NCBI GenBank assembly: GCA_949710005.1
Contig: OX453275.1
Coordinates: 35,725,294 to 35,789,293, forward strand
DNA from: Ricordea florida
Taxonomy: Eukaryota; Cnidaria; Anthozoa; Corallimorpharia; Ricordeidae
Length of the DNA: 64,000 nucleotides
Reading direction: 5' to 3'
Shown here: positions 48,560 to 58,302 of the stretch, in pieces
How positions within the stretch are numbered: position 1 is the stretch's first letter
How the letters are laid out: every line of letters begins with the position of its first letter
Translations under genes and position numbers: made by a program
The notes under the pieces: model-generated
The model's database searches: none
What the model was told of the DNA's origin: nothing
Seen by the model: the letters and a program-made list of their open reading frames with translations, nothing else

Positions 48560-50758
48560 TTAATCTTCACTGCAATAATCACAAATGAGATCTGCAGAGC
48601 TTGTAATATTTTCATGGTTGCTACACCAAGCGTGGACAGCTTGTTTGCAGATTGTACATACATGCTCTCCATTAACAGGGATGCTCTTCATTGAACAAAC
48701 AGGGCAAACATAATTTATGGCATGAGATGTAGCACCTTGCTCTGATTCCTGAGGAAAATTAAATTTCAGTTCATCTTCAGTGTCAGTGTCATTTATGTTT
48801 GCTGCATCTGTCAGACAGCACTGGCACACCCAAGAATCCAATTCATTTGCAGCACTCATGGTAAGGTCAGCACATGGCAAGTGCCACCATGTGCTGCAGC
48901 TGTCACAGAAGATGCTGTTCTCCTTTGCAGAATCACTGATTTCATCCTCCTCCAAAATTACTTTACTACACTTCGGGCACTCAAAAATGTCCCTGTACCC
49001 CAGCAGACATGGCAATACAAATGACTTGTAAAACAGTGTAATATTGCTGACAACATTCAGGCAAAATTCAATGTCAAGTTCCACTCGTTCATAGAAAAGA
49101 GGGCCACCCTGTGTCCAAACAATGAAATAACCATGACTGGCACCAACAACCCACATCTGAGCCTGCATTTGGGTATAATATTTGTGGGTGCGTTTCAGGC
49201 GAGGTTTACCATTAAAATCTTCAAGGAAGTCAACACGGTCATATGTTTCCTTGACATGAAGGTTGTCATTTCTCACTGAGTAAGGGCACTTTGCTTCAAT
49301 AATTGAAAGGCCATGGCATCTGCAGTAAAACAAGCCATCTGGTGAAGCAGCGAGGTAGGGGTAGTCAGGCTTTATAAACAATCCACACTGTTTAAAGCCC
49401 TGCAGTCCACCATCATGTTGTGAAGCAACATCAGACATAAAGGATTTGATTGCATCCTTCTCATGGACATTTCCCCAGTTGATCTGAGGCAGGTGAGAGA
49501 CATCATCATTTTTGTTCAACAGGCTTGACACAAGTGAACTGTAAACTGGTTTCTTGTCACTGTGGCCTTTCCGGTTGAGAATGGTTTGTGCCTTCGTGTG
49601 GAATGTGTGGAAATTGGAAGCTGTTACTCTTCCAATCCTCTGCTGATACCACAGTTCATTTGTGCTCTGGCCACGGGTTTCACCTTCCACTCTTGCAACT
49701 TGGTCTTTTGTCATTTGGCAGTCTTTGAGAAATAGTGGAGCTGTGTGCTCTAGTGGCTTGCCTTTCATTTCCTCAGATGCCATAAAGGTTAGGGCTTTCT
49801 GAGGGAGAGGTTCAGGAAGACCATCATCTTTTGTGTGCTCTATGGAACAGAGCACACATGCTGATGGAATATTTTTCATAACACTAGTGACCAAGGCTGA
49901 CACTCTTTCATTGGTCAACTGTCTGTCTTGAGGTTTCCTTGGGTCAAACTGGTTCTTTAACTTTAAACTCGCCTCTTGATCTCTCGCACTGTTCTCATGA
50001 GTTTTCTTGTCTTTGCGAAAGACAAGGTTCTTAATCTGGCTTGGCTGCACATCTTTCTTTGTTCCTCTGTTCCATCCCTGCGGAACACTTGTGCAAGCTG
50101 GGGAGATGTATGCTTTCTTATAAGCAAAGTTCACTTTGTACATCAAAGCAATAACATGATTGCAGACTTCTGAAGTACCAGCAGTGCATGTACACCATGA
50201 AGTGACAATTCTGCAGTCGCTTTTCGTGCCCTCCAAACAAATCCATACTTTGTGTGGGTCATCACGAAGCTTCTGGGAGGGAGAAACACACCCCTTAAGA
50301 AACATTTGTTTGCTGTCTACAGGGCATGTTGTAAACAACACAGTGTCAACAAAACCACTCATCCAATATGAGTAGGCTTTCTGATCCTTGTACTTTCCGA
50401 TGTATTCCACATCAACAGCTTTTGTTCGCAAAATGTAGCTGAACAGTTTACCGTCATCTATTTCTGGCCACTGTTTTACGTCATCAATCCAGGCGTCATG
50501 CGGTATGTTATTGGGGTCGCTCTTTATTTCATTTGAATTCAACCTTCGTGTATATTCTTCTTTGATCTGACGGTAGATTTGTTCTTGAGTGAACTTTATG
50601 GGTGCATTAAGTTCATAAGCTCCAAATGCTCTAGCAACAAGCTCAGACTTACGGCCAGTGTGCTTCAGTCCTCTGAGGGAGAGAAAATCCCTGAGCGACG
50701 ACACAGTCCAGCCGAGGAAGTCGTCATATTGCAGAACCTCTTCTGCTTGTCGAGGCAT
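48560..50758 (-). CDS. SAP-SWIM-YqaJ-PHD protein of the ISL2EU transposon
   Basis: 732 residues. A SAP-like DNA-binding motif comes first (VSSLRDFLSLRGLKHTGRKS, about 14-47), then a SWIM zinc motif (WCTCTAGTSEVCNHVIALMY, about 187-207). A YqaJ/lambda-exonuclease-like nuclease follows: RIGRVTASNFH, WGNVHEKDAIKSF, AASPDGLFYC, SIIEAKCPYSVRN and QMQAQMWVVGA. Two PHD-like fingers close it (CPKCSKVI...CDSCSTWWHLPC...WVCQCC and CPVCSM...CTICKQAVHAWC...CDYC). Intact. The YqaJ Asp, Glu-x-Lys and Gln residues are present, so it may be catalytically competent. The role in transposition is unknown; processing of ends or gap repair is a guess. Confidence 0.85.
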   Translation of the reverse strand: MPRQAEEVLQYDDFLGWTVSSLRDFLSLRGLKHTGRKSELVARAFGAYELNAPIKFTQEQIYRQIKEEYTRRLNSNEIKSDPNNIPHDAWIDDVKQWPEIDDGKLFSYILRTKAVDVEYIGKYKDQKAYSYWMSGFVDTVLFTTCPVDSKQMFLKGCVSPSQKLRDDPHKVWICLEGTKSDCRIVTSWCTCTAGTSEVCNHVIALMYKVNFAYKKAYISPACTSVPQGWNRGTKKDVQPSQIKNLVFRKDKKTHENSARDQEASLKLKNQFDPRKPQDRQLTNERVSALVTSVMKNIPSACVLCSIEHTKDDGLPEPLPQKALTFMASEEMKGKPLEHTAPLFLKDCQMTKDQVARVEGETRGQSTNELWYQQRIGRVTASNFHTFHTKAQTILNRKGHSDKKPVYSSLVSSLLNKNDDVSHLPQINWGNVHEKDAIKSFMSDVASQHDGGLQGFKQCGLFIKPDYPYLAASPDGLFYCRCHGLSIIEAKCPYSVRNDNLHVKETYDRVDFLEDFNGKPRLKRTHKYYTQMQAQMWVVGASHGYFIVWTQGGPLFYERVELDIEFCLNVVSNITLFYKSFVLPCLLGYRDIFECPKCSKVILEEDEISDSAKENSIFCDSCSTWWHLPCADLTMSAANELDSWVCQCCLTDAANINDTDTEDELKFNFPQESEQGATSHAINYVCPVCSMKSIPVNGEHVCTICKQAVHAWCSNHENITSSADLICDYCSED

Positions 50759-51126
50759 CTAAAACGAATATTTCGCCAATTACACCAGAGCTGAAGTGGT
50801 GCAAATTAAAAATCAAACTTTCGGCAAGATATTTCTCGTATCAAGAGCTACTGTAGTCTTTTTTTCCGCGGAAAGAATAGCGAAGCACTTCAGCTATTCT
50901 TCTACGCCATTAGCATTTTCAGGCTTGGCCGCGCGCTCGCCCCAATAGTTTTGCACCCCCGGCAAAATGGCGTCGGTAACCTTGAAATGGTCTATTCCCT
51001 AAACACTGAAGCAAAACAGGTTGGAATAAATCATAACATGGGATCTTCAAAGATAAAGTTACCTCATAGAACTGAGAAGAAACCAAAACCCTCAACGAAA
51101 ACAGACTCAACGCAAACAGACTTAGT

Positions 51127-51450
51127 GCAGCCAGACTCAACGCAACATGTAAAGAATATATTAGCATTTATAGTTGTAGCTGGTGGATTAGCGTGGTATC
51201 TATTTCGGTAGATGACTATTTTTTAGCTTACGCGTAAGTCGTTTTTTTATGTAAGCAAAACCTATTGTAAAAACAGACTCAACGCAACACGAAACTAATC
51301 TATTAGCATTGATAGTTGTCTTTGGCGGATTAGCATGACTATTTTTTTAGCTTACGCGTAAGTCGTTTTTTATGTAAGCAAAACCTCACAGCATGAAAAT
51401 TGTCGCAGGTGGATTAGCATGACTATTTTTTTAGCTTACGCGTAAGTCGT
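51127..51450 (+). repeat. Decaying tandem duplication of the last Polinton gene's 3' end with a hairpin
   Basis: The perfect palindrome CTTACGCGTAAG, followed by a T-run, occurs at 51227-51238, 51351-51362 and 51435-51446. Sequence before copies 1 and 2 (CAGACTCAACGCAACA... TTAGCATT... GGATTAGC) is duplicated from the end of the coding region. Copy 3 keeps only part of it. Confidence 0.75.
51227..51250 (+). terminator. Possible hairpin terminator of the Polinton gene block
   Basis: CTTACGCGTAAG, which can fold on itself only if the centre opens (or as a cruciform), is followed by TCGTTTTTTT just after the last stop codon. Its position and T-run are terminator-like. It could instead be a replication or recombination site. 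Confidence 0.3.
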
Positions 51451-51673
51451 TTTTTTTTATATGACATGATTCTCGGAAAACAGGAAGTTGATGCTATTTT
51501 TGGATAATGCGGTTGAATAATATGCATGTTGAAAGATGTTTCTAAAGTCACAAGGTAAATTTTGTTATGTAACACTGACTTGCGTTATATAACCTAGTGT
51601 TTTTGTTATGTATCTTGTGTTGTGTGACACTCTCTACAGTACGCCTTCTGTCTGTTGTGTTCACATATTTGAG

Positions 51674-51841
51674 ACTATAGCGGCGCTTGTCCACCGCTAG
51701 CTGGACCGCACAAAATCCACGGATAAAACACAACGTCTTTAGGAACGCCTTCTTTATTGTATCCTATCGTGAAACTAAACAACAATTGATATATGAAGTT
51801 AGGGGAAAAAACAAATAGCTAAGAGATATTCTAGGTAAATC
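51674..51841 (-). repeat. 3' LTR of the BEL/Pao element, distal part
   Basis: It is nearly identical to 62850-63017. It ends at the ATC where the CACTA-like insertion begins. Confidence 0.9.
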
Positions 51842-52899
51842 CACTAGACCAAAAGCCACATTTTAATCACATTTAAGTTGCATTAAACAACCCTAGAACT
51901 TGGGTCTACATTTAAGTCTAGTTTAATTGTTTAAAACATCACTTAAATCAATGCTATTGTCATAGTGGGGTTTAAGTGCCCCTGAAACATAAATTATACA
52001 CCTGAAGCCATTTAAGTTCCTTAAATGGAGATTAAACATTCTCTAAATTAATGGTTGTGTTTTGGTTCACATAAATGACTATTTATTGATATATAACAGG
52101 AATAGTAAGAATTATAATTGTCCAGTGTGTAACATCACTGTGCACTTCATTGCTCAAGTATCTTCAAATTGTCTCTTTTCTCCATAACAGAATCAGAACA
52201 CCAAAACATGAAAGCAACGTAAAAATGTCTTGACATTTTGAACTCAGTTCAATAAAAAAGTAATATAATTTTAAAAAAATATCATCAAGAAGAAAAATGA
52301 CCATATTTCACTAATCACACTAAGACAAGTGTATTAAGAAACTTTAATTTTATCCGTATATGTAGTTTCCATGTCCACAGTCATGTACCCTTATTAGCTT
52401 ATGCATCAAAATTTTGATACAGTGTATATATGTTGTCAAGTAACCACAATGTACAAATGTGTCAATCTCCAAATCGAAAGACAATGTAAGATGGAACAGA
52501 ACGATATTTTTACACTTACACAACATTTGCATCAACATTAACACCTGATCTAACAAGTAGCATATGACAATTTGCAAAAGTGGTGTGAACTGTCAATCAA
52601 AAGTAGTCATTTGTATATGCACTTTCCTATGTACCAATTTATTTCAGCTGGTTAAACCTAAGTTTGTATGCAATCCGTAGTGCCACAGTACTGTTAAGAA
52701 AATACTGGTGCCTTCAGAACTCAAATACTGTCCAGTCATATCATAATAAAAATTATTTTTTCAGAGAAAAAAGGAGAAATAAGGAGAACGTTTGCTTCAA
52801 TGATACAGTCTCTTCTTAGCTAAGAACCCTATCAATGACTTAATCTAAATCTGTAAAATGCCAGCACGACGAGGTATAGGGCAAACTGCCATAAGTTTG

Positions 52900-53132
52900 G
52901 CATTACCTAGAGAAAGATAAGCTGCAGTAAAGAGGCTGTGAAAAAAAATCAAAAAAAAATCGCCGACGGCGACGCTTTAGCGATTGAGATGAACATTTCG
53001 TTTTTGTGTGACGGCGATACGAAGATGAATGTGCGAAGGACTTTCCGCAAGTTTCACACTTATCACAGAAGAAAGGGCTTGGAGTGTTTTCGACGAAACT
53101 TGTTTCAGGATAATCTTCGGCCATTTTGTTGA
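52900..53132 (-). CDS. Small C2H2/C2HC zinc-finger frame, divergent from the five-exon gene
   Basis: From MAEDYPETSFVENTPSPFFC the frame carries one finger-like unit, CETCGKSFAHSSSYRRHTKTKC, and then a basic run (LKRRRRRFFF). It starts about 275 bases from the plus-strand gene, which suggests a shared divergent promoter. It may be only the first exon of a longer gene. Low-complexity residues after the finger are probably not coding. Confidence 0.4.
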
Positions 53133-53406
53133 TTATCAAAGACGGAAACCGCAATCGGTAATGATTGATTTGCGTCACGAGCCATGAATGGCCCTATTGT
53201 TATCCCAAGCAATTTGCATTTGGTTTTTCTGCTTCATTGCAATTGGTTGGTTTTCGATAGTAAGCCAATCAGAAAGTGAGAGTGTCGGTCGCGGGATGTA
53301 TGTTTCATGTAGTTAGCGTCATTTAGAAGTTCGCATTCCAGCTTCGTTCCTTGCCGTGTGCTCGCTCGTGTTTTACAGTTAGTTACACTTCACTTTTCCG
53401 GTAACG

Positions 53407-56400
53407 ATGACTGCACTAGGTGCTCAACAGGAACGACAGCTTCTTCTGATTGAAAGGATGAGCGGTAAAATGGATGCGATTTGCGACAGTCAAAAGAGAC
53501 TCCAGGATGCCAATGCAAGCCTGCGACAGGAGAACGAAAGACTAAGAGACGAATTACAAAAGAAGGAGAAGCAGGGCAACCGACGTGGTTTGAGAAATTC
53601 ACGGCGGAGTTCTACAGTTGAAATTCCAAATGAACTAAGGGTGAGTAGATCTTTTTGTTTTCGTGGAGCAACTTCAGAATACCCGTCCACTCATTTACAT
53701 GTGTCGGGGGCTTTTGAAGAACGAGGTATATCACAATGGACTCTTTTGTTATTCATCAGTATGTAAATAAGTGGACGGGTATTCTGGAGTCTGACGCCAT
53801 TTCATTTACTTCTTTTTGTTGAAGCAAAACATTGTATGCTAGATGAATTCGAAGTAAAAAGACGAGTACCTATTATTATTAGTTAGTATACCTATTACTT
53901 CGTGTGTGGGCGCATGAAGCTCGAACGTGGTGGTGAGTTAACTTTAGTGTGGGGACGAAGTGACTGGTTTTCAATTTGCATCGTGTACTCAAGCCACAGC
54001 TGTGCGTGTATGAGGGCCATGAGACGGCGATCTTTTCAGTTTTGTTGAAAATCTTTTCAATCTTAGCTTCAGTAAAGATCTTTTAATCAAAGATTTTAAT
54101 CTCCTCAAAAACCACAAAAACTCAAGTTCATTTCTTAATATAATTATGCCCCGTACTCATTGCACTTGTTTAGAGAGGGCTTTGCGGTAAGATTTCCGCA
54201 CAGGTCCCTACTTCATTATGCATTCTGTAACTATACTATTTCGTTCTTCGAACACAAGAAATATTTGCACGTGAATTACACCAGACAAGACAGCTTCCGC
54301 ATGCATAATGAGTAGGGACCTGTGCGGAAATCATTCCGCGCGACTACACCAGGAATAATGAAGTATGGGGTTTAATAGGGAATTCTTGCCCTTTTTACAG
54401 TGTTTGATTCGATATCTGAGAAGCAGTCTAGTAATACAGGAAAGTGGTTGCATTATCTTCCTTATGCGCGACAATATGTAATTAGCATCGTGAGGAGCAG
54501 TTGTTCCGACCTGTAACCTCAAAAACTTCATTAATTCTTGCACTGATTTTGTATTATCACGCTCTTGCAGAAACGGTTTCGATTTATTTACAAGAAGTTG
54601 GTGGAAAAGAAGATGTTAAAGGGCTTCATTGTTGATGAGGAGTATGTATTCAATTTCCTTTTACATTATCAGAGCCATGATCAGTAATTTAGAGATGAAC
54701 CAAGGCACTTTCCTTTGTCATTTTTTCCTTATTTCCTGTACAACATTTAACATGCTATTGTTTTAAATTTAGTGGAAATTGGGATCTTGATGACTTCTGG
54801 GGCTATATAAAACACAGAATGTTTGTAAAATAATACTGATCCCATTGCTGTCATCATAAACACCCCAATTATTTAGAAATAGAATTTAACCAATTTACAT
54901 TGCCTCATTTTTTTCTGGTTACATTCTTGGTTGTAGATATAAACACTGAGGACATTTCCTTATTTCCAAATAATTTGACTCAAGAGTGCGGTGGTGGGCA
55001 TGTATTTTAAGGTGCTCGGTATTCAGCGATAAATTGTCTAAACAACACTAGTACTTATAACTGGTCTGGGAGCTCTACTACTACAGCAAATGAGAAACAT
55101 GCTGATGCTGGAGCTGGCTACTTAAATTAGTGGTCCTAGCTGGTGGTGTCCACTATAGGTTTATTAGAATTTGTCCATGCACAAGCGTATAGGTTGTTTT
55201 GAGTTTTTGTTGGGTAGGCATTTGTAGAACCGGCTGCTTATGGAAATTTCCATGGGAACCTATATTCCAGAGAGTTAATGTTATGTGCTCCACTTAAAGC
55301 ACAGTCTGTGATGATTGTATTGCATGACCTTAAGTTTTGTTAAATAATTTTAAATATGCTGTTTTTTCTTTTAAGTCCATCGTCTGAGGGAAACCAGATT
55401 GTTTTTACCCAAATTAAAGAAATTTTGAGGAAAGAACATGGTGGCGAAAACTGTCCTTGGACTGAATTACAAATGGAAGGTTTGTACATTATTTTATTCT
55501 GTTCAAAGCTTATTGAGAGATAATATTGTGTGGTGCAAATGTCTTTGTTGAATCAAAACCCAAAGTGTTTTAAAACTGTAGGATTCCATTTTATATAAAT
55601 CCTAGGGAGCACGATTTATTTGATATAATTGTTAATTGATAATTTTTCAACAGCCCAGTTTTGTCGCTATTTCACTACAATACGGGAAAGGGACTTGAGG
55701 ATCAGGACAGGCAAAAATAAAGAACACAAAGAAAAATGCAAAAAGAACAGACGGCTGTTAACTGTGAGTCTAGAAATATATTCATTTAATTGATTATTGC
55801 ATTTTGTAGTAATTATAATTTGTGTGTCAAATTGTTTTAACCATAAAAATGTATCTATTGAGCTGAGGGCTGATAGTTCCTTTGTCTGAACAATTTGCAT
55901 TTTGATCCTACTGGGATGTTCAAATGTCCTGCCTGTTTCCATGCTTATAACAGTGTGCACGTAATGTATGGTTCTGAGGGAAAGTTTCATGAGAGTCCTG
56001 ATGTTTCCTGAGATGAAGTCGAGGGAAACTTTAGGACCCAGAGGAAAACAAAACTAATCGTTATATACCTAGACTTTCACTCAACAAAATGAGCACTGTG
56101 ATTGGTCGATTGTTGATCACATGCCCCCGATCAAATTTAAATGTGTATTACAGGAAAAATTAACAAAGATGATACAACTGGCACACAGACAAAATTCTAA
56201 TATTTGGATTTATGTTTTGATATTTAGACGCTTATGGTACCGTAGATATGAATTTTTTTGACTAGCTTTTATATTATAAAGATTAAGAAAAGTTGGAGAA
56301 TTCGGACTTCTTAAAGTTCTTATTATTTAAATTTTCAACCCTGCTTTCAGAAATTATCACAAAAAAATATGCAATATAGCAAACAGGTTATTCTTACCCT

Positions 56401-57204
56401 TGGACTCTCAATGTTTGACAAGTAAATAATTATCCTTGGTATATTTACACATTTGTTGGTTTGGAGAATTTTGTAGGTTAATTCAGTATTAAAGTGTTGA
56501 TAATTGTAATGATGTTTATGATATGATGCTTAATGATGATATGATATTAATGTCAGCTGCATTGCCATAAATTTTCTATCTTATCAAAAAGCTCCTTATA
56601 ACTTTTAGAGTCAGGGGGTTGGGTAAAAATGAATCACAAACTCATACAATTGAAGGAGTATTAATTGAACCTTGGATTAAGCACCTAGAGTGAATCAGGC
56701 TTTTTTTTCTTTGCTTTGAGCAATTATTGTTTTTTTCAATGTAGCAATCATCATTTCCTCTTGTACTTCTTCTTATGACTTAACTTGCAGCTTCCTTTAT
56801 TTATTCTCAATTGATTTAATATCATTCTCTGTTAGAAACTGGAAAGACGGAATCGTGCATTTGAGTTGGTTCAATCAAGCATGACAGCAACACAACGGCA
56901 GTGTGCTAGTGAGGTCCTGTTTATTGACTACATGAGCAGTGAGGAGTCAGATTATGATGAGATAGAGGACCCCATTACAGGAGAAAAGCAGAGAAAACTT
57001 GCAAGATACCATAAAAAAAGGTTGCCATGGGAAAGGTCAAGCCTAAAAAACTTGAAACAAAAGTTGGATCGCGCATACCATGACAGCCTGTCATTGCATG
57101 CTAGAGCCATGTCCAAGGCCAGAGAGGTGCATGGTGTGTCAACAAGACCAGCACCTGAAGGTCCAGCTTGGGCTGTTAGACAGATTGATACTGTTTATTC
57201 TTAG
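53407..57204 (+). CDS. Intact five-exon gene inside the CACTA-like element, unknown function
   Basis: The exons are 53407-53640, 54571-54641, 55376-55479, 55654-55763 and 56836-57204 (stop). All have consensus-like GT/AG sites and all join in phase, for about 295 residues without a break. Exon 1 encodes a coiled coil (ANASLRQENERLRDELQKKE). Exons 2-4 form a basic helical unit (FRFIYKKLVEKKMLKGFIVD, then FTQIKEILRKEHGGENCPW, then TIRERDLRIRTGKNKEH). Exon 5 is acidic then basic (YMSSEESDYDEIEDP, RLPWERSSLKNLKQKLDRAY, ending near PAPEGPAWAVRQ). No DDE or other transposase motif is seen. It could be an accessory DNA-binding protein of the transposon or captured host cargo. I have only a weak impression of similarity to vertebrate C14orf93-like proteins. 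Confidence 0.65.
54192..54331. mobile_element. MITE, copy 2, in intron 1 of the five-exon gene
   Basis: Its arms, ATTTCCGCACAGGTCCCTAC with TTCATTATGCAT and their complement, match the copy at 20574-20714. The inverted repeat extends a few bases further out (gcggtaag and cattccgc). Confidence 0.75.
56060..56147. repeat. Dispersed repeat, copy 2 (see 15044-15130)
   Basis: About 85 percent identical to the first copy over nearly 90 bases. It lies in intron 4 of the five-exon gene. Confidence 0.6.
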
Positions 57205-57917
57205 GCCAATGGATCTCATGCTACTTTAAATGAGACCTTTTTTTCACACAGCAGACAATTGGCTCTACTGTAAAAAATGCTACCAAAAAAGCAGTGTACT
57301 TTTAGATATTTTTAGTCACAACATTGTGAAACATTTTTCATATGTAAAGATTTATGACATGTAGGTCTTACTTAATTGAATAAAAAAAATGTTTTTCTTA
57401 ATAAAAGGTATTTTTAATATAATCAAACAAGTGTACTGCAAGTGTTGGGTGGGTTTGCTGCAAAGCAACAACAACTAAGACAACAGCAAATGAAATATAC
57501 ACTGTACATGTAACGACCAAGTAAAAAACACCACTGTTTATGAAGGAATACATTTGGTGGGTGACTTAAAACATGCTTATGAAATGAATATGGCCAAAAA
57601 GATATAGTTGAACCCTCTAAAATTAAATATAATTATGATCATTTAATTACCCTAAAACATGACTTTTACACACATTTAGAATGTGTTTAAGTTTCTAATT
57701 AAACATAACGTAAACGTCAGAAGATATTTTGGTTGTATTTAATGCTCACTTAAACATACATTAAGCTTTAGCCTTAAGGGTGTTTAAGGCGGGTTTAAGG
57801 TGAAATTAAACATATTTTTAAGTTCTTAAACCTCTAATTAAATGTAGTAAACATAAGTTTAAGCCAAGATTAATTTCAGTTTAAGTCTGCTTAAATGTTC
57901 TTTTTCTCCTTGTGATC

Positions 57918-57990
57918 ACACTTACATTATTGCCGGATCTGGCGAGAGTTGAAATGAATAGAACTTTCCCTTCCTTCGTTGCGACTAACA
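57918..57990 (-). repeat. 3' LTR of the BEL/Pao element, proximal part
   Basis: It matches 63018-63090 and continues the LTR after the nested insertion. Confidence 0.88.
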
Positions 57991-58302
57991 GTATAATTTC
58001 TTTCTTCCGAGCGCGAGTGCTTGCAAAAACTGATCAAAGGGCCCTTTTTTCTTAGATTATATTGAAGTACACAGACGCAACATGTGATCTGTATAGAAAC
58101 GTAATACCACTTACGAGCGCGTGACAAGCCACCTAGTGTGACTTTAAAGTAAATCAAATCGAAGCAAGGGAAACAGACACGTGCTATAAGGGCACTTACA
58201 TGGCTCCCCTTGAAATCCCCGTATTTCAAACAAAACGAAACTAGATTAAAGTAAAAGTTCAGAGTTCATCGACTTGTCCATGTCTAGTCCTTCTGAATTT
58301 CT

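Larger units (their letters stand above)
46005..50993 (+). mobile_element. ISL2EU-type DNA transposon inserted in the Polinton element
   Basis: Terminal inverted repeats of about 85 bp begin AGACCATTTCAAGGTTACCG at 46005 and are mirrored at 50993, differing by one or two bases. AT at 46003-46004 and 50994-50995 fits a 2-bp target duplication (TA shifted by one base is equally possible). It has two convergent genes, a THAP-DDE transposase and a YqaJ-type protein. This pair is what I recall for ISL2EU elements. Both genes are open and the ends nearly identical, so the insertion looks young. Confidence 0.85.
44685..51211 (+). pseudogene. Last Polinton-element gene, interrupted by the ISL2EU insertion
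   Basis: The first part, 44685-46004, gives 440 codons in one open frame (start MLLNDFRNRYPKADL; Gly-rich YGSGYHGAGGGYQN; LAVQEAKLRLDLAIASG). The rest, 50996-51211, gives 71 codons and a stop, with a Thr/Asp/Gln-repeat stalk (TKTDSTQTDLVQPDSTQ) and a final membrane helix (NILAFIVVAGGLAWYLF). With the insertion and one AT removed, the two parts share one frame, for about 511 residues. The domain is unrecognised. The large N-terminal part with a C-terminal anchor suggests a virion surface or spike role, but this is speculative. As it stands the frame runs 26 codons into transposon sequence. Confidence 0.72.
34085..51455 (+). mobile_element. Polinton/Maverick-type virus-like element (ends not found)
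   Basis: The element has a protein-primed DNA polymerase, a D,D35E integrase, a capsid-like gene and a packaging ATPase in one block with eight further small genes. This is the defining set of Polintons. No gene resembling the adenovirus-type maturation protease was recognised. Terminal inverted repeats were sought between 33653-34116 and 51212-51673 and not found, so one or both ends are lost or lie elsewhere. The last gene is split by an ISL2EU transposon, and the capsid-like gene is broken, so this copy is defective. All genes but the integrase read on the plus strand. Confidence 0.88.
51842..57914 (+). mobile_element. CACTA-like DNA element of 6,073 bp carrying a five-exon gene
   Basis: It splits the BEL 3' LTR. 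The uninterrupted LTR at 62850-63090 reads GGTAAATCACACTTACA, so the insertion is exact. ATC is duplicated at 51839-51841 and 57915-57917. The ends are CACTAGACCAAAAGCC on the left and CACAAGGAGAAAAAGAAC on the right (reverse complement). TTTAAG occurs six times in the first 180 bases (both strands) and about nine times in the last 250, like the subterminal repeats of CACTA elements. A CAC(T/A) start with 3-bp duplication fits the CMC/EnSpm group, but no transposase was recognised. Confidence 0.78.

Noticed and set aside
48780..50794. Plus-strand open frames opposite the YqaJ-type gene
   Set aside because: They are antisense shadows of a long, domain-bearing minus-strand gene.
33653..51673. 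Terminal inverted repeats of the Polinton-type element
   Set aside because: Comparison by eye of both flanks gave no complementary stretch; a computed alignment of 33600-34116 with the reverse complement of 51212-51673 would decide it.
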